From Chrysoperla carnea (taxonomy: Eukaryota > Arthropoda > Insecta > Neuroptera > Chrysopidae), in assembly GCF_905475395.1 (NCBI RefSeq), contig NC_058337.1, forward strand, positions 118,538,368 to 118,602,367: a DNA stretch of 64,000 bases, read 5' to 3'. A program made the translations under genes and the position numbers. Shown here piece after piece: positions 49,101 through 63,000 of the stretch. Numbering within the stretch: the stretch's first letter is position 1; every line of letters starts with the position of its first letter. Under the pieces are notes generated by a model. That model was not told the DNA's origin, made no database searches, and worked only from the letters and a program-made list of their open reading frames with translations.

Positions 49101-52100
49101 GAATTACCATCAATACTGCATCATTGGAGAATTGGCAAACGCCAACGTCAAAAAGAATGACGAATGAATATACTTGGAAAAGGTCGAAATTTAAGTAAAA
49201 CACTTAGAAGTGTTGACATATCATACCTGTTTGACGCCATTTTCTTCCATGGCTTCCTTAACACTTTTTGTTAAATCTAATATTTCAGCTAATAAACGAT
49301 CTCTTTCCTTTTCCAATGCTGCAATTTGTTTCTTTTGTTTTGTCATGTCCCGTGTCAAAACCGTCACTTCATTCTCTAGTTTACGTTTAGTTTGTTCTTG
49401 AATTTTTATTATTTTAATATGATCCAAAGATAATGCTAAAAAAATATTTATTATTTTAAAACAAATTTATTAAACTTGTTTATTTTGAAATTGTTTAGAT
49501 TTTAAATTTAAAAACCAAAAAAAAAAAAAAAAATACCAACTTTCTGCCCTTCGAATGTTCTTTGATAAAATATCACGTTCTCTAGTTAAATTATCAATAT
49601 ATCTTTTATCAGAATCAGCTTTTTTTCTTAACATATCAGCTTCTTTCTGCATTAAACCGAGCGATGAACGAAATTTCACATGTTCATTTTCTAGAAAAGC
49701 TTTTTTCTCGTTTGTGGCTTTTATTTCGAGTTCAAGAGAAGTAATTGTGGCTTTTGTCCCTGTTAGTTCTTTACGTAAAACTTTTACTTCGTGTGATGCT
49801 CTCTAAATAAAAAAATAAACTTTACTATCAGAAAATAAATTATAGAAGGACCAGCTAAAAGCTTACCGTTAAATGTTCAGTTTGTGATGTATACGAGTCG
49901 TTTAATTTCTTATTCTCCAATTTCACTTTATCATAAATTTCTTGTAAATGTGCTAATCTCGAATTGAAATTTTCCTTTTCTCTATGCAATTCTTCAATAG
50001 TTTCTGATAATTCCGATATTTTAGCTTCATTTTTTGATATAGTTGCAATTTGTTGTTCTATTTTTGTATTCATTTCCGCAACTCTTGAATTTAATTTACC
50101 CGTATCTTCAAGAAAAATTTTCACTTGGTCCTCTAAATCCTCTTTTTCTTTTAATAATTTCTTCTTGGAACCTGTTTCTTCCTAAAATAATAGGAAATGT
50201 GAAATAATATTTCAATATTTTTAAAATAATAGGGAATCAAGTTTAAGGATTTAATTGTAATTGCAATTAAACTGTGAGAAATACCAACAATGTTGTTCCT
50301 TGCCGACGCGGGGCGCCATATTCACAGTGCAGGTGGCAGAAATTGGAACTAAATTAAAATCACTAGCCTAGGTAAGTAGTTATCGATCCAAATCATTTGC
50401 CTAGCTGTTTGATTGAATGCCTGAATATAGTTCAGCCACTAGTTGAACGGCGCCGATTAGTAAAAAGACTAGCTTGTTAATTGTATTAATACAATTGCAT
50501 AATACTCACCTCTACTTGCAAAGATAAAACATTAATGCGTGCATCAGCTGCTGAATTTTTACGTTCTAGTTCTTCTTGATACGTCGTAAACAGTTGTATT
50601 CGTTGTTTCAATTGATCAACTTCGCCAACTAAACGATCACGTTCACGTTGTACACTTTCCTTCTGTTTCGCTGCAGCTGGACTGAAGAAATAATGAAAAA
50701 TTATATATTTATAATGAAGTAGCAATGAAGAAAGTTGATTTTTTTATCGAGTCCCATTCATTTTTCAATATTTTAAAAAATCTAAAACTATTCTAGGTAA
50801 CGACATATTTTGATAAAAACCATTCGCCTATTTAATCTAAAGGAATCACCAGAAGAAAATTATACTTTTAAAAACCAACATTCATTCCTAAGTTTATAAC
50901 ATGCACCCCCTCCACTTTGTATTAACATTTAGTTGCATCCAAAAATGATTTCTTCAATATTGTAGGACAATTACTAACTTACTGCACCGCGCTGTTTCTT
51001 TCGAAAAATAGCTAGGAAACTTAGCTATTAACAACAAAGTGTCTTAATCGATTTTCACACTATTAAGTGTGCAAAACAAAATACTTGTCGCGAAAAAACC
51101 TTTCGACACACTCAATGATTGCGTACAGGTGACTCATGATCGGATAAACGCTCCGATCCTGTAGGCAATAGATAACTCCCGCACTTAGTGCACTGCAATT
51201 TACTAATGCTTATATTTTTTTCACGAAATTTGCAAGACAAATCAAAATACTATTTCGAACAAAGTGTATTTATTTTCCAATTTAAAAAAAAAAAAAAAAA
51301 AACAATATTTATGTTTAAAAATCAAAATTTCCAACCATATAAAGTTGATTTGGTTAAGCTTATACAAAATCAGACAAATTTTTTTTTGAAATTTTTGTTT
51401 GTTGGAATTGGTAGACTTACTCTTCTTCCATATCAGTAGGCAATTTGTTTTGCGCTTCCACCTCAGCGGTTAAACGAGATACTTGTTTTCGCAAATTATC
51501 AATAACTTCTTGTGCCTTTTGTTCACGAGCATGTGCTGCATCAGCCACACGGTATGTATAATCCAATTTACTTTGCAATTCAGCTTAAAATTCAAAATTT
51601 AGTATTAAAATTGAAGATGTATTTTTTAGAACAAACCAAAAAATTGGTAATTATGCAAGAGGATCTGGTTGTATATTTACCAATAAGTTTTTCATTTTCG
51701 ATTCCTTTCTTTAAAGCTTCATTAACACGTCTATTATTTTCTGCTAAAATTGTATTTAATTCATCAACAGTGGTGGAAAGTTTCTGGCATTGATTGTATT
51801 GTTCTCGGTACGCTTCAAATGTTCGAATGTAGTCGTCGGCGATTGGTCGAAGTTCTGGAATATTTTCTATCAATTCCGAAACCTATCGTTATAAAACAAA
51901 AAACTATTGGTAACTATTTAATATCTACAAGATCTCTTTCTCTTAATTTTTTTTGTAAAGGGTTTAAATTAAAAAGAATATTGAATGCTAAAAGTTTTAT
52001 CAAGTTTTTCATGAAAAAACCAAAATTTGAAAATAACTTTAACTGTTTTTATCAGTTTTTAGAAAAAGTACAAAAAAAAAAAAACAAAATAAAATTTAAA

Positions 52101-52577
52101 AAAAAGCTTTGTAAAAGCTAAAATAACCGAATAGGTGTACTACTAAAATAATCCGAATTTCCGATCCATAAATTGGGGTGATCATAAATTATATCGTTTT
52201 TTAGCTAAGTAAATTGTCTCTCTGAATGGGCAATAAATAGGGGATATTTAATATATCTCAATATATCACATATAGGATGGGCAATAAATTGGAACGATCC
52301 TAAAAATAAGTTAGATAAAAAATTACATTGTAACGTCTGTATATTTTGATATATGTGGAACCTCATGTGGGGCATAAATAAAAATAAACAATAAAATTTT
52401 AAAAAAACCTGATTCGCATGCGCAAAATTATCCACAGCCTCTGTATCAAACGGATGAAATATTTACCCTCACAAAATCATCTTCTAATTGTAGATGGTAT
52501 GCAGTTTTCGGATCAATCTTCTCTTCCTCTTCGACCTCCTCGCTAGCAGCAAGACTTGGAGTATCAGCACCATCCAT
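46114..52577 (-). CDS. CFAP58: Cilia- and flagella-associated protein 58 (12 exons)
   Basis: CFAP58 (CCDC147) is a long coiled-coil protein of motile cilia and sperm flagella. Exons in order of translation: 52467-52577, 51681-51882, 51421-51583, 50510-50681, 49867-50181, 49541-49802, 49227-49435, 48541-48812, 47254-47501, 46759-47041, 46502-46673, 46114-46392. They total 2688 bases in one frame (895 residues; human about 870), all with GT and AG ends and matching phases. Diagnostic stretches are ERDILGSQLVRRNDEL in exon 9, and RCRALEEEVQNPL and HRWRKLEGSDP in exon 10. Exon 8 is without a long ATG-initiated frame but its translation (for example KLKMSVHQCEQLKEDI) matches the family. Almost the whole protein is heptad-like coiled coil. 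The start is the ATG reading MDGADTPSL, followed by an acidic stretch. Exon 6 has a weak donor (GTTGGT), chosen because it alone keeps frame and family length. The C-terminal tail is unusual, with five cysteines after residue 850. Confidence 0.93.
48939..49004 (+). mobile_element. Reverse transcriptase fragment in CFAP58 intron 7
   Basis: On the + strand, antisense to the gene, the sequence translates as SGVPQGCVASPFLYL and then hits a stop. SGVPQGxxxSPxLF is a core motif of non-LTR reverse transcriptases. Nothing else of the domain is readable on either side, so this is a short fossil fragment. Confidence 0.5.
50290..50470 (-). mobile_element. Non-LTR retrotransposon 3' end in CFAP58 intron 4
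   Basis: The reverse complement of this intronic segment resembles the 3' untranslated region of the retrotransposon remnant at 29270-29420: shared blocks include 'cgttcaacta', 'caatcaaac', 'taggcaaatgatt' and 'gatcgataac'. It therefore looks like a 5'-truncated copy inserted in the same orientation as the gene. No coding part remains. Confidence 0.6.
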
Positions 52578-52734
52578 TTTTTTTCTTTAAAGAATTTTAA
52601 CTCATACGAAAAATACCACACACAACTTGTGTTTTAGAGTTAAACGTAAAATAAAGACGTAACATAAAACGTTTTTGATAACTCACAAAGGCGAGCACAA
52701 AATATATACAATGATTGATCAAATATGTACGACA

Positions 52735-52748
52735 GTTGTCATAGCTAC
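52735..52748 (-). promoter_or_regulatory. Candidate X-box (RFX site) upstream of CFAP58
   Basis: Read on the gene's strand the site is GTAGCTATGACAAC. It matches the RFX X-box consensus RYYNYYWWRRNRAC at all positions but one (A instead of Y at position 3), with a perfect 3' half site. It lies about 158 bases before the CFAP58 ATG, the usual place for X-boxes of ciliary genes. A chance match cannot be excluded, as two perfect matches elsewhere in the window have no visible gene. Confidence 0.45.
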
Positions 52749-52749
52749 A

Positions 52750-55700
52750 AATGTTTTTATCAAATCTGAAAAATAAACCCCTATTTCTATTTTTGGATAA
52801 ATATCATAAGTTTTATTGTCGCATTTCGTGAAATCGTGAAATACATAACTCAACCCCTTCTTTATTGTCTATTTCCTTTTAACATACGATATCGTTATTG
52901 TAACGAATTTTTATCAACATTGTAAGGGTGCATACACGAAACAAATATTTGAAAATGGATGCATTCCTTAGGTAGGTAGTTTCGAAAGCAATGGGCGTAC
53001 TTTTTATGATTTTTCAAAATAGTCACATAATCACGCACGTAAAAGATAATAGTAAATTCTACCATTTCGAGGTAAATGGCACCAAATAAATAGATACACC
53101 TTTCTGACATTTCACGTCCACACTATAAAGTGTTATGTAGAGCTTTCGAGAAACCTCTAGAAAGAGTTAGTTTAAATTCCGATTTTTAGTGTAGGTACTT
53201 TTTTCAAATAAAAATAAAATTGGCGTTAAGATTACTTCAAAATTTTGGACATTTCCGATTTATAAAACTGGAAAAACATCGTTCTTATGTTAAATGAAAT
53301 AAACAGGGTCTTTTTAATTTTTGGAATCATGAATCGATTAAAAATCGCGAATCACCCTGTACGCAAAGTTTATGACCTTGTGTTTATTATCAACACGCGA
53401 CATCGTATCGAAGAATCATCAAATTATTCGATTATGCATTACATAGATAATAATAATTATCATCAATGTCAACAGTTTTCGATTCTATCAAACGATATCA
53501 TTGCATGTAATATGAAATAATAGTTTTGTCCTGATTAAAAGATTACCCATTAAAAATTCTTTCCCTATTTTTGGATCAAAATAACCTTACGTACTGAGTT
53601 TTATCATAATTGAAGACAAAATTTTCGTATCGATTTGTTTAAATTGTTTTAGGAATGCCTTTTTTAAAAAAAGGAAATAGTTAGGACAAGTAGTTTCGGA
53701 TAGAATATTTTTACTTATAGTTATTGAGGAAAACTCGGAGGGAGGTCGAAAATTTTGCATTAGGGCCCCTTCCCCGTCTTCTATTCGCACAGGGTCCTCA
53801 AGGTCAAAAATTTGAGAAAATTTTAGTTACCAATCTCTGAACAACATCTTAAGGTTTCATTAACTTCCGCCTGTCGACTGTATTAAAAGAACTTTTTGTT
53901 TGACAACTTCATAACACAGTCCTCTCACATAGAGAACATTATTTTTTAGAGTATTTTTTGTCAAAATTACTAAGTATGGCTGGAAATTCTATATATTTTT
54001 TATGGTATCTCGAATTTCGATGATATTTTGGTATTTTTATAGACAACCAAAATTTGTAATTTCTTGATATTCTTTTTTTGATAACGTACGTCATACCGAT
54101 AAAACCTCAAAAACAAAAGGTATCGATGAAATTGAGAAAAAGTTCCTGATATTTTTTGGTACTTCTTAAGATTTTCATATTTCTGAAATAGCTTCTGAGA
54201 CGCTAAAGGGTGACATTGTATTTTAATTTTTTTTACAATCTTAAAGCAGGGTATTTAGTAGCTTGGTGAGTGTACAAAAACATAAAATAATAACTTACCA
54301 TAAAATATTGGGTTTTTAACGTAACTGATTTATGGCTTGATCCAAACCACGTTTTCATAGTTTGGATATTCAAATTAAAACAACGACTTTTTTTATATAA
54401 AAAATTATTTTATTAACAAATAATAATAATAATTATATACTGATAGTGTTCCCTACCCCATAATGTTAAAAAAATAATTATTCTTATCACAACAATTTTT
54501 TTTTCTTCAGTACTTGAACAATAAAAAGAAAAAATCTCTAATTTTTGTTTTTAAATTGTGAAAAAACACAAATAATTTGATATCAAGAGAAACGTTTTTT
54601 TTTTTTTTTTGTCTATTTTACAACGAAAAGAAAAATACAGTAAAAATTAAATTCAAATACATTCGAAGAGATACACATATGTAACAATTTTATTTATTTT
54701 TCAATTTATTTTATTTATAGTTTTTGTTTTTTTTAATTTTTTTTATTGAAGAATAAAAAGCACTAATAGTATCTTCTATGCAAATTGAAATTGGATCCAA
54801 TTCGACATTCATGGAAGATTTTTTAAATTATTAAGGGTTTTATTCTGAGTTTCCGAATTTAAACTTTAATTAAACATTTTGGGTATGGTATCATAAAAAT
54901 TTTTATTTTATTTGAAATAGTATTTCATGTCATTTTGTGTGATATATTATGCCAGCCAAATTGTAACTCGCAGCTTCGCTGGGCGGACACGTTTGCGAAA
55001 AATATTTTTTCGATTAGCCGACCGACTACATTTGATTTAATATCATCAATGAGATTGTTTGTGCTAATTTTTAAAGGCAATCGATTTAAATTTTCTTATC
55101 AAAGGATGAAAGTCGATTCATCTTGACGATACGAATCAATGAAAATCATGTAATGCACGGTAAGTAACTCGAACTGAACACTCATTTTGATAAAAAAAAG
55201 TTCAACATTGCAACATTTAATATTGCAGGATGATTATTCGAACTTTAATTAAATTGCGGTAACCAGCGAAGCTGCGATTGCCATTTGTCAAGTACTATAT
55301 TACAAAAATTGCCATAAAACACTGTTTCAAATAAAAATTTTTTCATATCTTATACTTAAATATTTGAATTTTAAAGTTTTTAAGTCGGACATTCTTAATT
55401 ATAAACCCTTTACCGATGAGAGGCATAGAGAGAGACGAAATCAGAAAAAAGATCCATATCCATAGAGCAAGTGTGTTTCAATTCTACAAAAAATTTATTA
55501 TCACGGATCGTAGAAAAAAACAAGAATTTTTTAAAATTTTTGTTTGGAAAGGGGTCCTAATCACATATTGAGCTACCCCTACTAATAAAATTGATGAACA
55601 TAATTAACTAAGAATTGATTATCTATATCTATAAATCAAATAACATGTTTCTTCCTTTTGGAATAACAATTTATTCTACTTAATTTTTCTTTAAAAACTA

Positions 55701-56167
55701 TATTTTGAAAAATAATGGGAAAAACTAGTTTTAAGTATTTTTTTGGCTCAATAGAACGACAATTTACAAAAACAGAGCGACTTGGAAACTAATTTAAAAT
55801 ATTAAAATTGTTATGTCTTCTTTTCTATGCCTTCCTTCCAGTTCAAAAATTTAATTATTAAAAATTTAAAAACTGTGAACAAAATAAAATTTAATTACAA
55901 TCATATTTTTATGGGCAAAAGCTTAATAGTTTTCTCAATTTTTTCGCCCAAAAATCTACAAAATTTCAATAAAACTCTAATAAATTTCTCTCGTTTTACA
56001 AGAGTATGCCTTCATATTTTGCGGCAAATGTAATTAACGGCAGTTCCCTATCAATAAAAATTAATTTTTTAACTAACTTTAATTTTTTTTTTTTATTAAA
56101 TTTTTAAATGCAAACTTATTTTCTACAATTTATTACAGTCTTTTTAAAAAAAATTTAAATAAAAATA
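52750..56167. other. Gene-free region upstream of CFAP58
   Basis: Mostly AT-rich sequence. Two short repeat starts in opposite orientation carry CAGCTTCGCTGG (near 54968 and, inverted, 55262), related to the repeat at 12965. No gene is seen. Confidence 0.5.
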
Positions 56168-56905
56168 TAGGATGTGATTCAAAAATGCTAAGAGGATTTT
56201 TTTATATTATTTCATGACTTGTGACACTTTTTCGAATATAATTCGAAGCTTGTTATTTACATTCTATCAAAAAGTACAGGGAATTTGTAAAGTGTAAAGC
56301 TCTCGGTAGTAATTACAAAAAGTATTTCATAATTTGGGTTTCCCGGTCCTAAAATGAGAAATAACTATCAATCATTTTAATTAAAGTAGCCGGTGGCGCA
56401 TTTTAGTAATTAAAATGAATTCACAAATTTAGCGAACGGAATTTCGGGTACAACAATCAAATCACGAGATGTGAGTGAAAAATAGATTTAAAGGATGATT
56501 GAAAGATCGTGGAAGAGAGATCCCCCATTATTTTATTCTTGATTTGAATTACCTTGAATTCAGAAAGAACAGACGTTCTTTGTTTGTGAGGAAAATCCTT
56601 CATAAACAGTCAAAATTGTGAATTTTGCTTGACGATAATGAATCGTCGAATCATCGCCAACAGCAATCAGTAATTGTGACCGAATTTTAGATAAAAAACG
56701 TGGCAAATACAACCTATCATGTTCAACAGCTGACTCCACTTGACGTGTTTTTTCTCAAAACCAAAATTCACAAATCGAAAGGGCATACTAAGTGAATAGA
56801 AGATTAGACAAAACACTGGCGTAAGTTCGTTGCCCCAAAAAAATTTTTGGTAGAGAAGTAAGAACCAAATACAAAATTATTTTCACATTTTTAAACCACA
56901 TCCTG
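56168..56905. mobile_element. Tc1/mariner-like element, 738 bp, decayed
   Basis: The ends TAGGATGTGATTCAAAAATG and, inverted, CAGGATGTGGTTTAAAAATG are imperfect inverted repeats of about 20 bp, and TA lies outside both ends (56166-56167 and 56906-56907). The inside is less AT-rich than the flanks but I could read no intact transposase. It may be a heavily mutated or non-autonomous Tc1/mariner relative. Confidence 0.6.
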
Positions 56906-59900
56906 TATTTTAATTATTTAAAAAAAAAATGTGATGCATAGAAGAATACTAATTAATATAATTAATTAAAAAATAGTAAACATTTGAAATTTTTTACTTT
57001 TTTTCTTATTAATTATTTTTATTAAAATTTATTTCAACTCTGACAAATCTTATTCAAAAATTTGTTTTGTTCAATTAAACATCAATAAATAAAACGTATT
57101 TTATTTTTGTTTTAACAAATTTAAAATACATTTGTATTTTTATTTATTTAAATATTTTATTCTGAAGCGATATAGATAAAAAATATAAAGTCAGTGACGT
57201 AAATAGATTTGTACATCAAAAACAAATTTCTATATGGGAACGATGATCCAAATCTACTTTAGTCATTTAAAAAAAAGAAATCATTGTCATTAGTTATGTA
57301 AGTCATATTTTTTTAGTCATAGTCCATCAAAAAATGCAATGGTTTGTTTAATTATATAAAGTCAAAGTATTTTTTATAATTAGAATAATCATGGGATTTT
57401 AAAATTTGGCATTATAATTTTTTTTTAAAGTGGTCATTAAAAAATTTTGAAAAAATATATAAACGTACATGGGCGAGTTGTTGAAAACAAAATGTAATTC
57501 GTAAATAATTCATGATAAATTGTTTATCATTTTAATTAAAAAAAATAACAATTCTATCCTAATTTGCATAGTCGTGGTGGTTTATCGACTCAATTTGGAA
57601 AATACTGACTTGAAATTGACATTTCTGACGTTCTGATTCAAATGTGTAGATTTTTTCAAAAACGAAAAATAATTTTGAAATTTTGTTCTAACGACAAAAT
57701 ATACATATGTGTTGTATCGTTTAAAACGAAAACGTCAGCACTTTTTGCAAAGCCCAAGATGAAAAAGTTACTATTTTAAACGTTACGCTGCAAAAAATCA
57801 AGGTACACATTCGAATTTTTTACGAGCTTGTGTACTATTTGGCGGCATTTTAAAAACTGATGAGAAAAAATTTGTAGGTGCCACCAAATAGTATTCTTGG
57901 TCTTAAACAAAAAACCATCTAATTATTTCTTGTTAACCCCGAGAAATTTTTGAAAGTTCTCTTTTTTGGGTCATAAATCAAGTGATTTTTAAAATGAATT
58001 ATTTTTGAATTGAAGAACTTTACAACTGCCCTAACAACAGTGGTTTTTTTGTGTCAATTTTTTTTTCTTTTTTGAAATATAACTTTTGTTTATAAATTTT
58101 TAAATGTACATTTTTTGTTTATACAATTGGGGCAAATTAACATAACGATATTTGAGCAGCAAGCAAATAGACAAAAATAGACAGTATTTCTGCTTATATT
58201 TAACCAAAATAAGTCTTATTTCGTCAATACTACGGTTTTTCTATGTGAATTCGCCCATATTGTTTTTCAAAGCAACTACTAGATTATGATTTAAAGAGGA
58301 AATGGTGTTTGAAATGAATTATGTATTTTTATTAGACTGCGCATTTACCCAATTAATCGTAATTTTATTTAGATTAACAAAACTCAGAATGTTTTACTGA
58401 AAATATAAGCTAGGTCTCCATTTGCGGTACCCCTCTTATGTATTATTATTATTATCACATTCACCACTTAAATTTACATCGTTTAAATTATTGCATGGTT
58501 TAGTGCCCAGTAAACACAAGTTTACATTGTTATATTTAAAGAATTATCTGTATTTTAAAACAGTACTAATTCATTTTCAAACACCCCCTTTCCCCTTATA
58601 GCATATATAAATCCAACATGTGTTGTAAAAAATTATTTTTAAAATCAAAAATACTAAGGAAATTTTTTTGTTTGAATCGAAAAAAACAGTACACTAAACA
58701 CCACTTCATATTTTTCAAGCTAAATGCCCAGTTTTGATATTTAAAATCGTGAAAAAAATGTCAAAAGCAAATATAGATGATAAAAGGGAAATATACTTTT
58801 TCAATGTTCTTGCACATGAGGTGGTAAAAAAAATTTTAAGATAATTTCTTTTTCGCTTTTAATGAAAAAAGCTATGCTGAAACACAACCACTGTTTATAT
58901 TTTACAACAACAAAAAGGATTCTAAGACCTGAATCCGGCGAGTACTGTAGACATTCAATTTTAAATATCAGACATCGGCCATTTCTACTATATTACGACT
59001 GAAAAACATTCAGAGTAACGAGATCTCAGTTGATAGTCTCTTTTCTTTTGATATTCAGATTTCATTATGGTCATGAAATAAAATTTGTCTCCATAGGTCA
59101 TCACCTCGAGCTATCTATGATTCATCGCAGACATGAATACAATTTTCATCCAAACAAAATGGAATGATACATTTGAAAAACTATTAACTATGAGAAAAGT
59201 ATGCGAGTATGTTTGGATGTATTTTATAGTGGGAAAAGAAGAAAGATGATTCTTAAAAGTACACTTTTAGAGTTCAATATGTCGGAACACGAAAATTTTG
59301 CTTCCTCAAGTCATCCTCAAACCATTTCCTTCGGAAATGGTTTTCAGCGAACTACTTTGTTTGGAAAAACGTCCGCAAAGACAATCAATGCTGCAATAAA
59401 AAAATACATTAGTAACAAATATGTTTTGTTACTAACTTTTCAAAATATATAATTTTTTTGAAAAAAGACATTTTTCGTAAAAACTATTCTCTTGGTCGAA
59501 AACTCGAGTCAGATCCGTGTCTGACATGAACTTAATCTGAATGAACTTATTATTTGATTATTTATTTTGAGAGTGGAAGGACTATTTCCAACTATATTTG
59601 ACTTGATGACGGCAATAATAGTACATCCATGAAAAGGGATCCCAATGCTGCAGTTTTCTCAGTGAGTCCGTGAAAAATACTACAAATTTATCAGAGTTTA
59701 TCAAGGAGCCTGTATAAGTTAGATACGTGATGGATGATTACTTGAGAGGAAGATGAGTAAAATGGAATGAAGCCGCATCCTTTTTCCTTCGGCTGTAACA
59801 GACACGGAATGCATTGGACATATCTGATCTCGGATATGTACGGTTGATTAACGTTCTATACTTTTACGTTTTTTTTTTCTTAAAATTAAAAATCTACAGT

Positions 59901-60060
59901 ACTTGTGCGTTTTAAGTCTTAATATACAACAAAAATAACAATTTAAAAAATAAAAGAAATTATCTCCCTAAAATAAAATAAAAAAAATGATAAATTTTTC
60001 CAAAGAAACAATCATACTTTGTTTTTTTGTGTCTATCTATCTACCTAGCTAGTAAATCTA
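56906..60060. other. Gene-free region downstream of LST2
   Basis: No gene, RNA or bounded element is recognised. The frame at 59201-59452 has no known domain and no splice support. Confidence 0.5.
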
Positions 60061-60093
60061 TGAACGCTTATCTTTTGCTGATCCAAAGTCTTT

Positions 60094-63000
60094 TCACATC
60101 GTAAACGGTGTTAAATGATACATGAAACATTTATTACACACTCGAACCGGTTTATGATGACCATATTTTGGTAAAGGCACACTATTAGCTGAACAACGAG
60201 CACAAAATACTTTGCCACAATTACGACAATGATGTCTACGTTTTACAACCGTAAAATTTGCTTCACATGACATACATTTAGGTGCTTGAACATCTGGTAT
60301 CCATACGGGAGGACGGTCATCCGATGGAGTTGTGGTTTGTGATGAAGATGTGACTTGAATTGTAGGATTCCCGGATTGAATATCATCTTCAAGATGGGAA
60401 TCATCTTCAGACGGTTGTTGGTGTCCTGGTTCATCAATATGAAAATATACATTTGTGTCGAATAATGCTTCTTGTGCTAGAATGTTTGGATCGATTGCGA
60501 ATTCATCACTTGGAATGATGTCACTTTCCGATGCACGGTATTCTATCGATTCAGACATTTGTCCGTTTTCGTTAGTTGGTGATGTCGTTGTGGTGTCGTC
60601 ATTATTATTATTGTTACTATTATTTACATTCATAAGAAATACAGCTTTTAATATATTACGTAGATCACTAGCATAATTTGTTTGTAATTGATCGGCAACT
60701 CCAGCGATACAAACAAATAAACGATGTAATAGATCTTCTGTTGATCTGTTTGGAAGAAACAAATTATAAACATTAGTAAGAGGTATTGACCATCGCAATA
60801 AAATGGTCACATTCATACTACATAGACACAAAATACAATAAGGTCTGCCCTTATACAGGGTGATTAAAAAGACACTGACAAACTTCGGGTGTGAATTCCT
60901 TTCATCAAAAGAAGCTATAAAGTTCATAAATTGAAAATAAATCATAATAAGTTTGGGCTAGTTTTCGTAACACAAAAAAACTGAATAAGGAAAATTATCG
61001 AGAAAAAAAAATGAACATACCTAAATTTAGAGCGAACTTCATTACGATTAGCAATTTCAGCAGCTTGCATAGCTAAAGCAATTTCCTCATCGTCAGCACA
61101 ATCACTATCAAAAGTTGACGTTTCACTACTACACACACTTAAATTATCCTGTGACGATGATGTCGTTGTAGTGGTTAGGGTTGCGCTTACTGTTGTAACC
61201 GGTGGTGGTTCTGGAATATTTAACGTTTCTTTTACTTGTCCATCACCATTCACTTGCCTATGTCGATGATGATGTCTATGATGTCGTTTTCTAAGTCTAG
61301 GTGAAATTTCACGACGCCGTTGTACCGTTTTACTTGTACCAGGCGGGTCACGAACACAATTTTCGTCATTATTTTGTATACTTTTTTTCTCCGTATAACT
61401 AATTTCAATATTTTTAACTGGGCTTATTGCGGAGCTGTGATGTTGTCCATTGTTATTAAATTGGCAAGAAGTCATCGTATTTGTTGTAGTAACAACACTA
61501 GAAGACGTCGAAGAACTTTTGTTTGTCGTTGTAACTAAATCTAAACTAGGCGATCGATCTAGACTTGTATTTTCCGTTGAGATCCCAGAATCAATACCTC
61601 CTGGTGATTCCAAATACAACAAGTCATTTTTTATACATTCGATCCTTTTATTATCCTTAATTTCTTCACAATATAAACAGTCTTCTTTCACTTCGTCAGA
61701 TTTAGCCAGAACTGGTTCGTCTTGATTAGTTAGGAGTGTAGAAAGTGTGGCCGTTGCAGCGGAAATAGTTTCCAGACAATCACAATCGGGTAAACTTTCC
61801 CCTCGCTGTGGACTCTGTTGATCTGGATTCGATAATGATGCTAAAATATTATCATGTTCGACGGTATTCGATAATAAATACCCCGAATTTGATGAAGTAG
61901 GTATTTCAATATTCTCTGATTGGTGATTCCAATTTTCAGTAGGTGTTTCTGAAGACGATGCCATCACAGATGTCACCGTTTCAATAACATTTGTTATAAT
62001 ATCTTCTAGAGGGGAGGTTGGAATTGAAGAATATTCCACATGTTCCAAGTCAGGCGGTAACGATGAATCTGAAATAGTTTCATAATCGGGATATAACGAT
62101 TCATTGCTTGGTTCTGGAACGTTTAATTCGGCAGCTTCGCGTGCATAATCTGTTGTGGAATTTGTCGATGCATTGGTAACTGTATAAAAACTTGACACAA
62201 AATCTTTCGCTAGGGGATAATCTGAATAAAACCGATTCACAAATTCGTCCAAATCGTCGTCAACGTTGTTATTGGTCACAACCGATTTGTAATCACAATT
62301 ATTGATTTGTTCGTTATCACATAACAATTTTTCTAACATATAAAGTTCACGTTTATTTAGCGTCCATAAAAGTTCACGAATTTTATGTAATAAAGTCTTA
62401 AATGGTCGAAACATTTCTGACATATGTTCCTCAGATTTATCAATACACAACGGTCCATTTGGAAAAATTAGTAAACCACTAACGATTGCTAAACGGGGAA
62501 TTGTAAACATTAACGCTGGGTCGTAATCATCAACTTGCTCTTGCGTTAATAAATTCATTTTTAATGCACGTTGTAACGTCTCAGAGAACAGTACACCAAT
62601 TAGTTCTTGTAACTCGTATTCTTGAGTAGTTTTTACAGGAACCATTGCGCTTACATATCGTAATTCGAATTCTGCGAAAATTTTATCGAAAATTTTTAAA
62701 CTTTCACTTATAAATTCGTTGTTGGGTAAACGTAGTGGCCCATTTGGAGTGTTATTACGTAAGCATGCTTCTCGCAGTAAGTTTCGAACATTTTCTAAAC
62801 TTTTCGTTAATGCTTTGGCTAATGGACGCATTGCTGCACTTTCCGCTTCGCGATTCATTATGGATGAACCAGCAGCAAGACACTAAAACAAATTTAGAAA
62901 AAAAACTTCAGTTAAAAATATTTGTTGTCAAGTATGGGTGAAAACTAAACATATAATTTAGTTTACCTCAGCACCAAACCAAAGTTGCCCTGCTAGGTTC

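Noticed and set aside
53287-53520. Open frame of 77 codons upstream of CFAP58
   Set aside because: Composition follows the AT-rich background and there is no recognisable motif.
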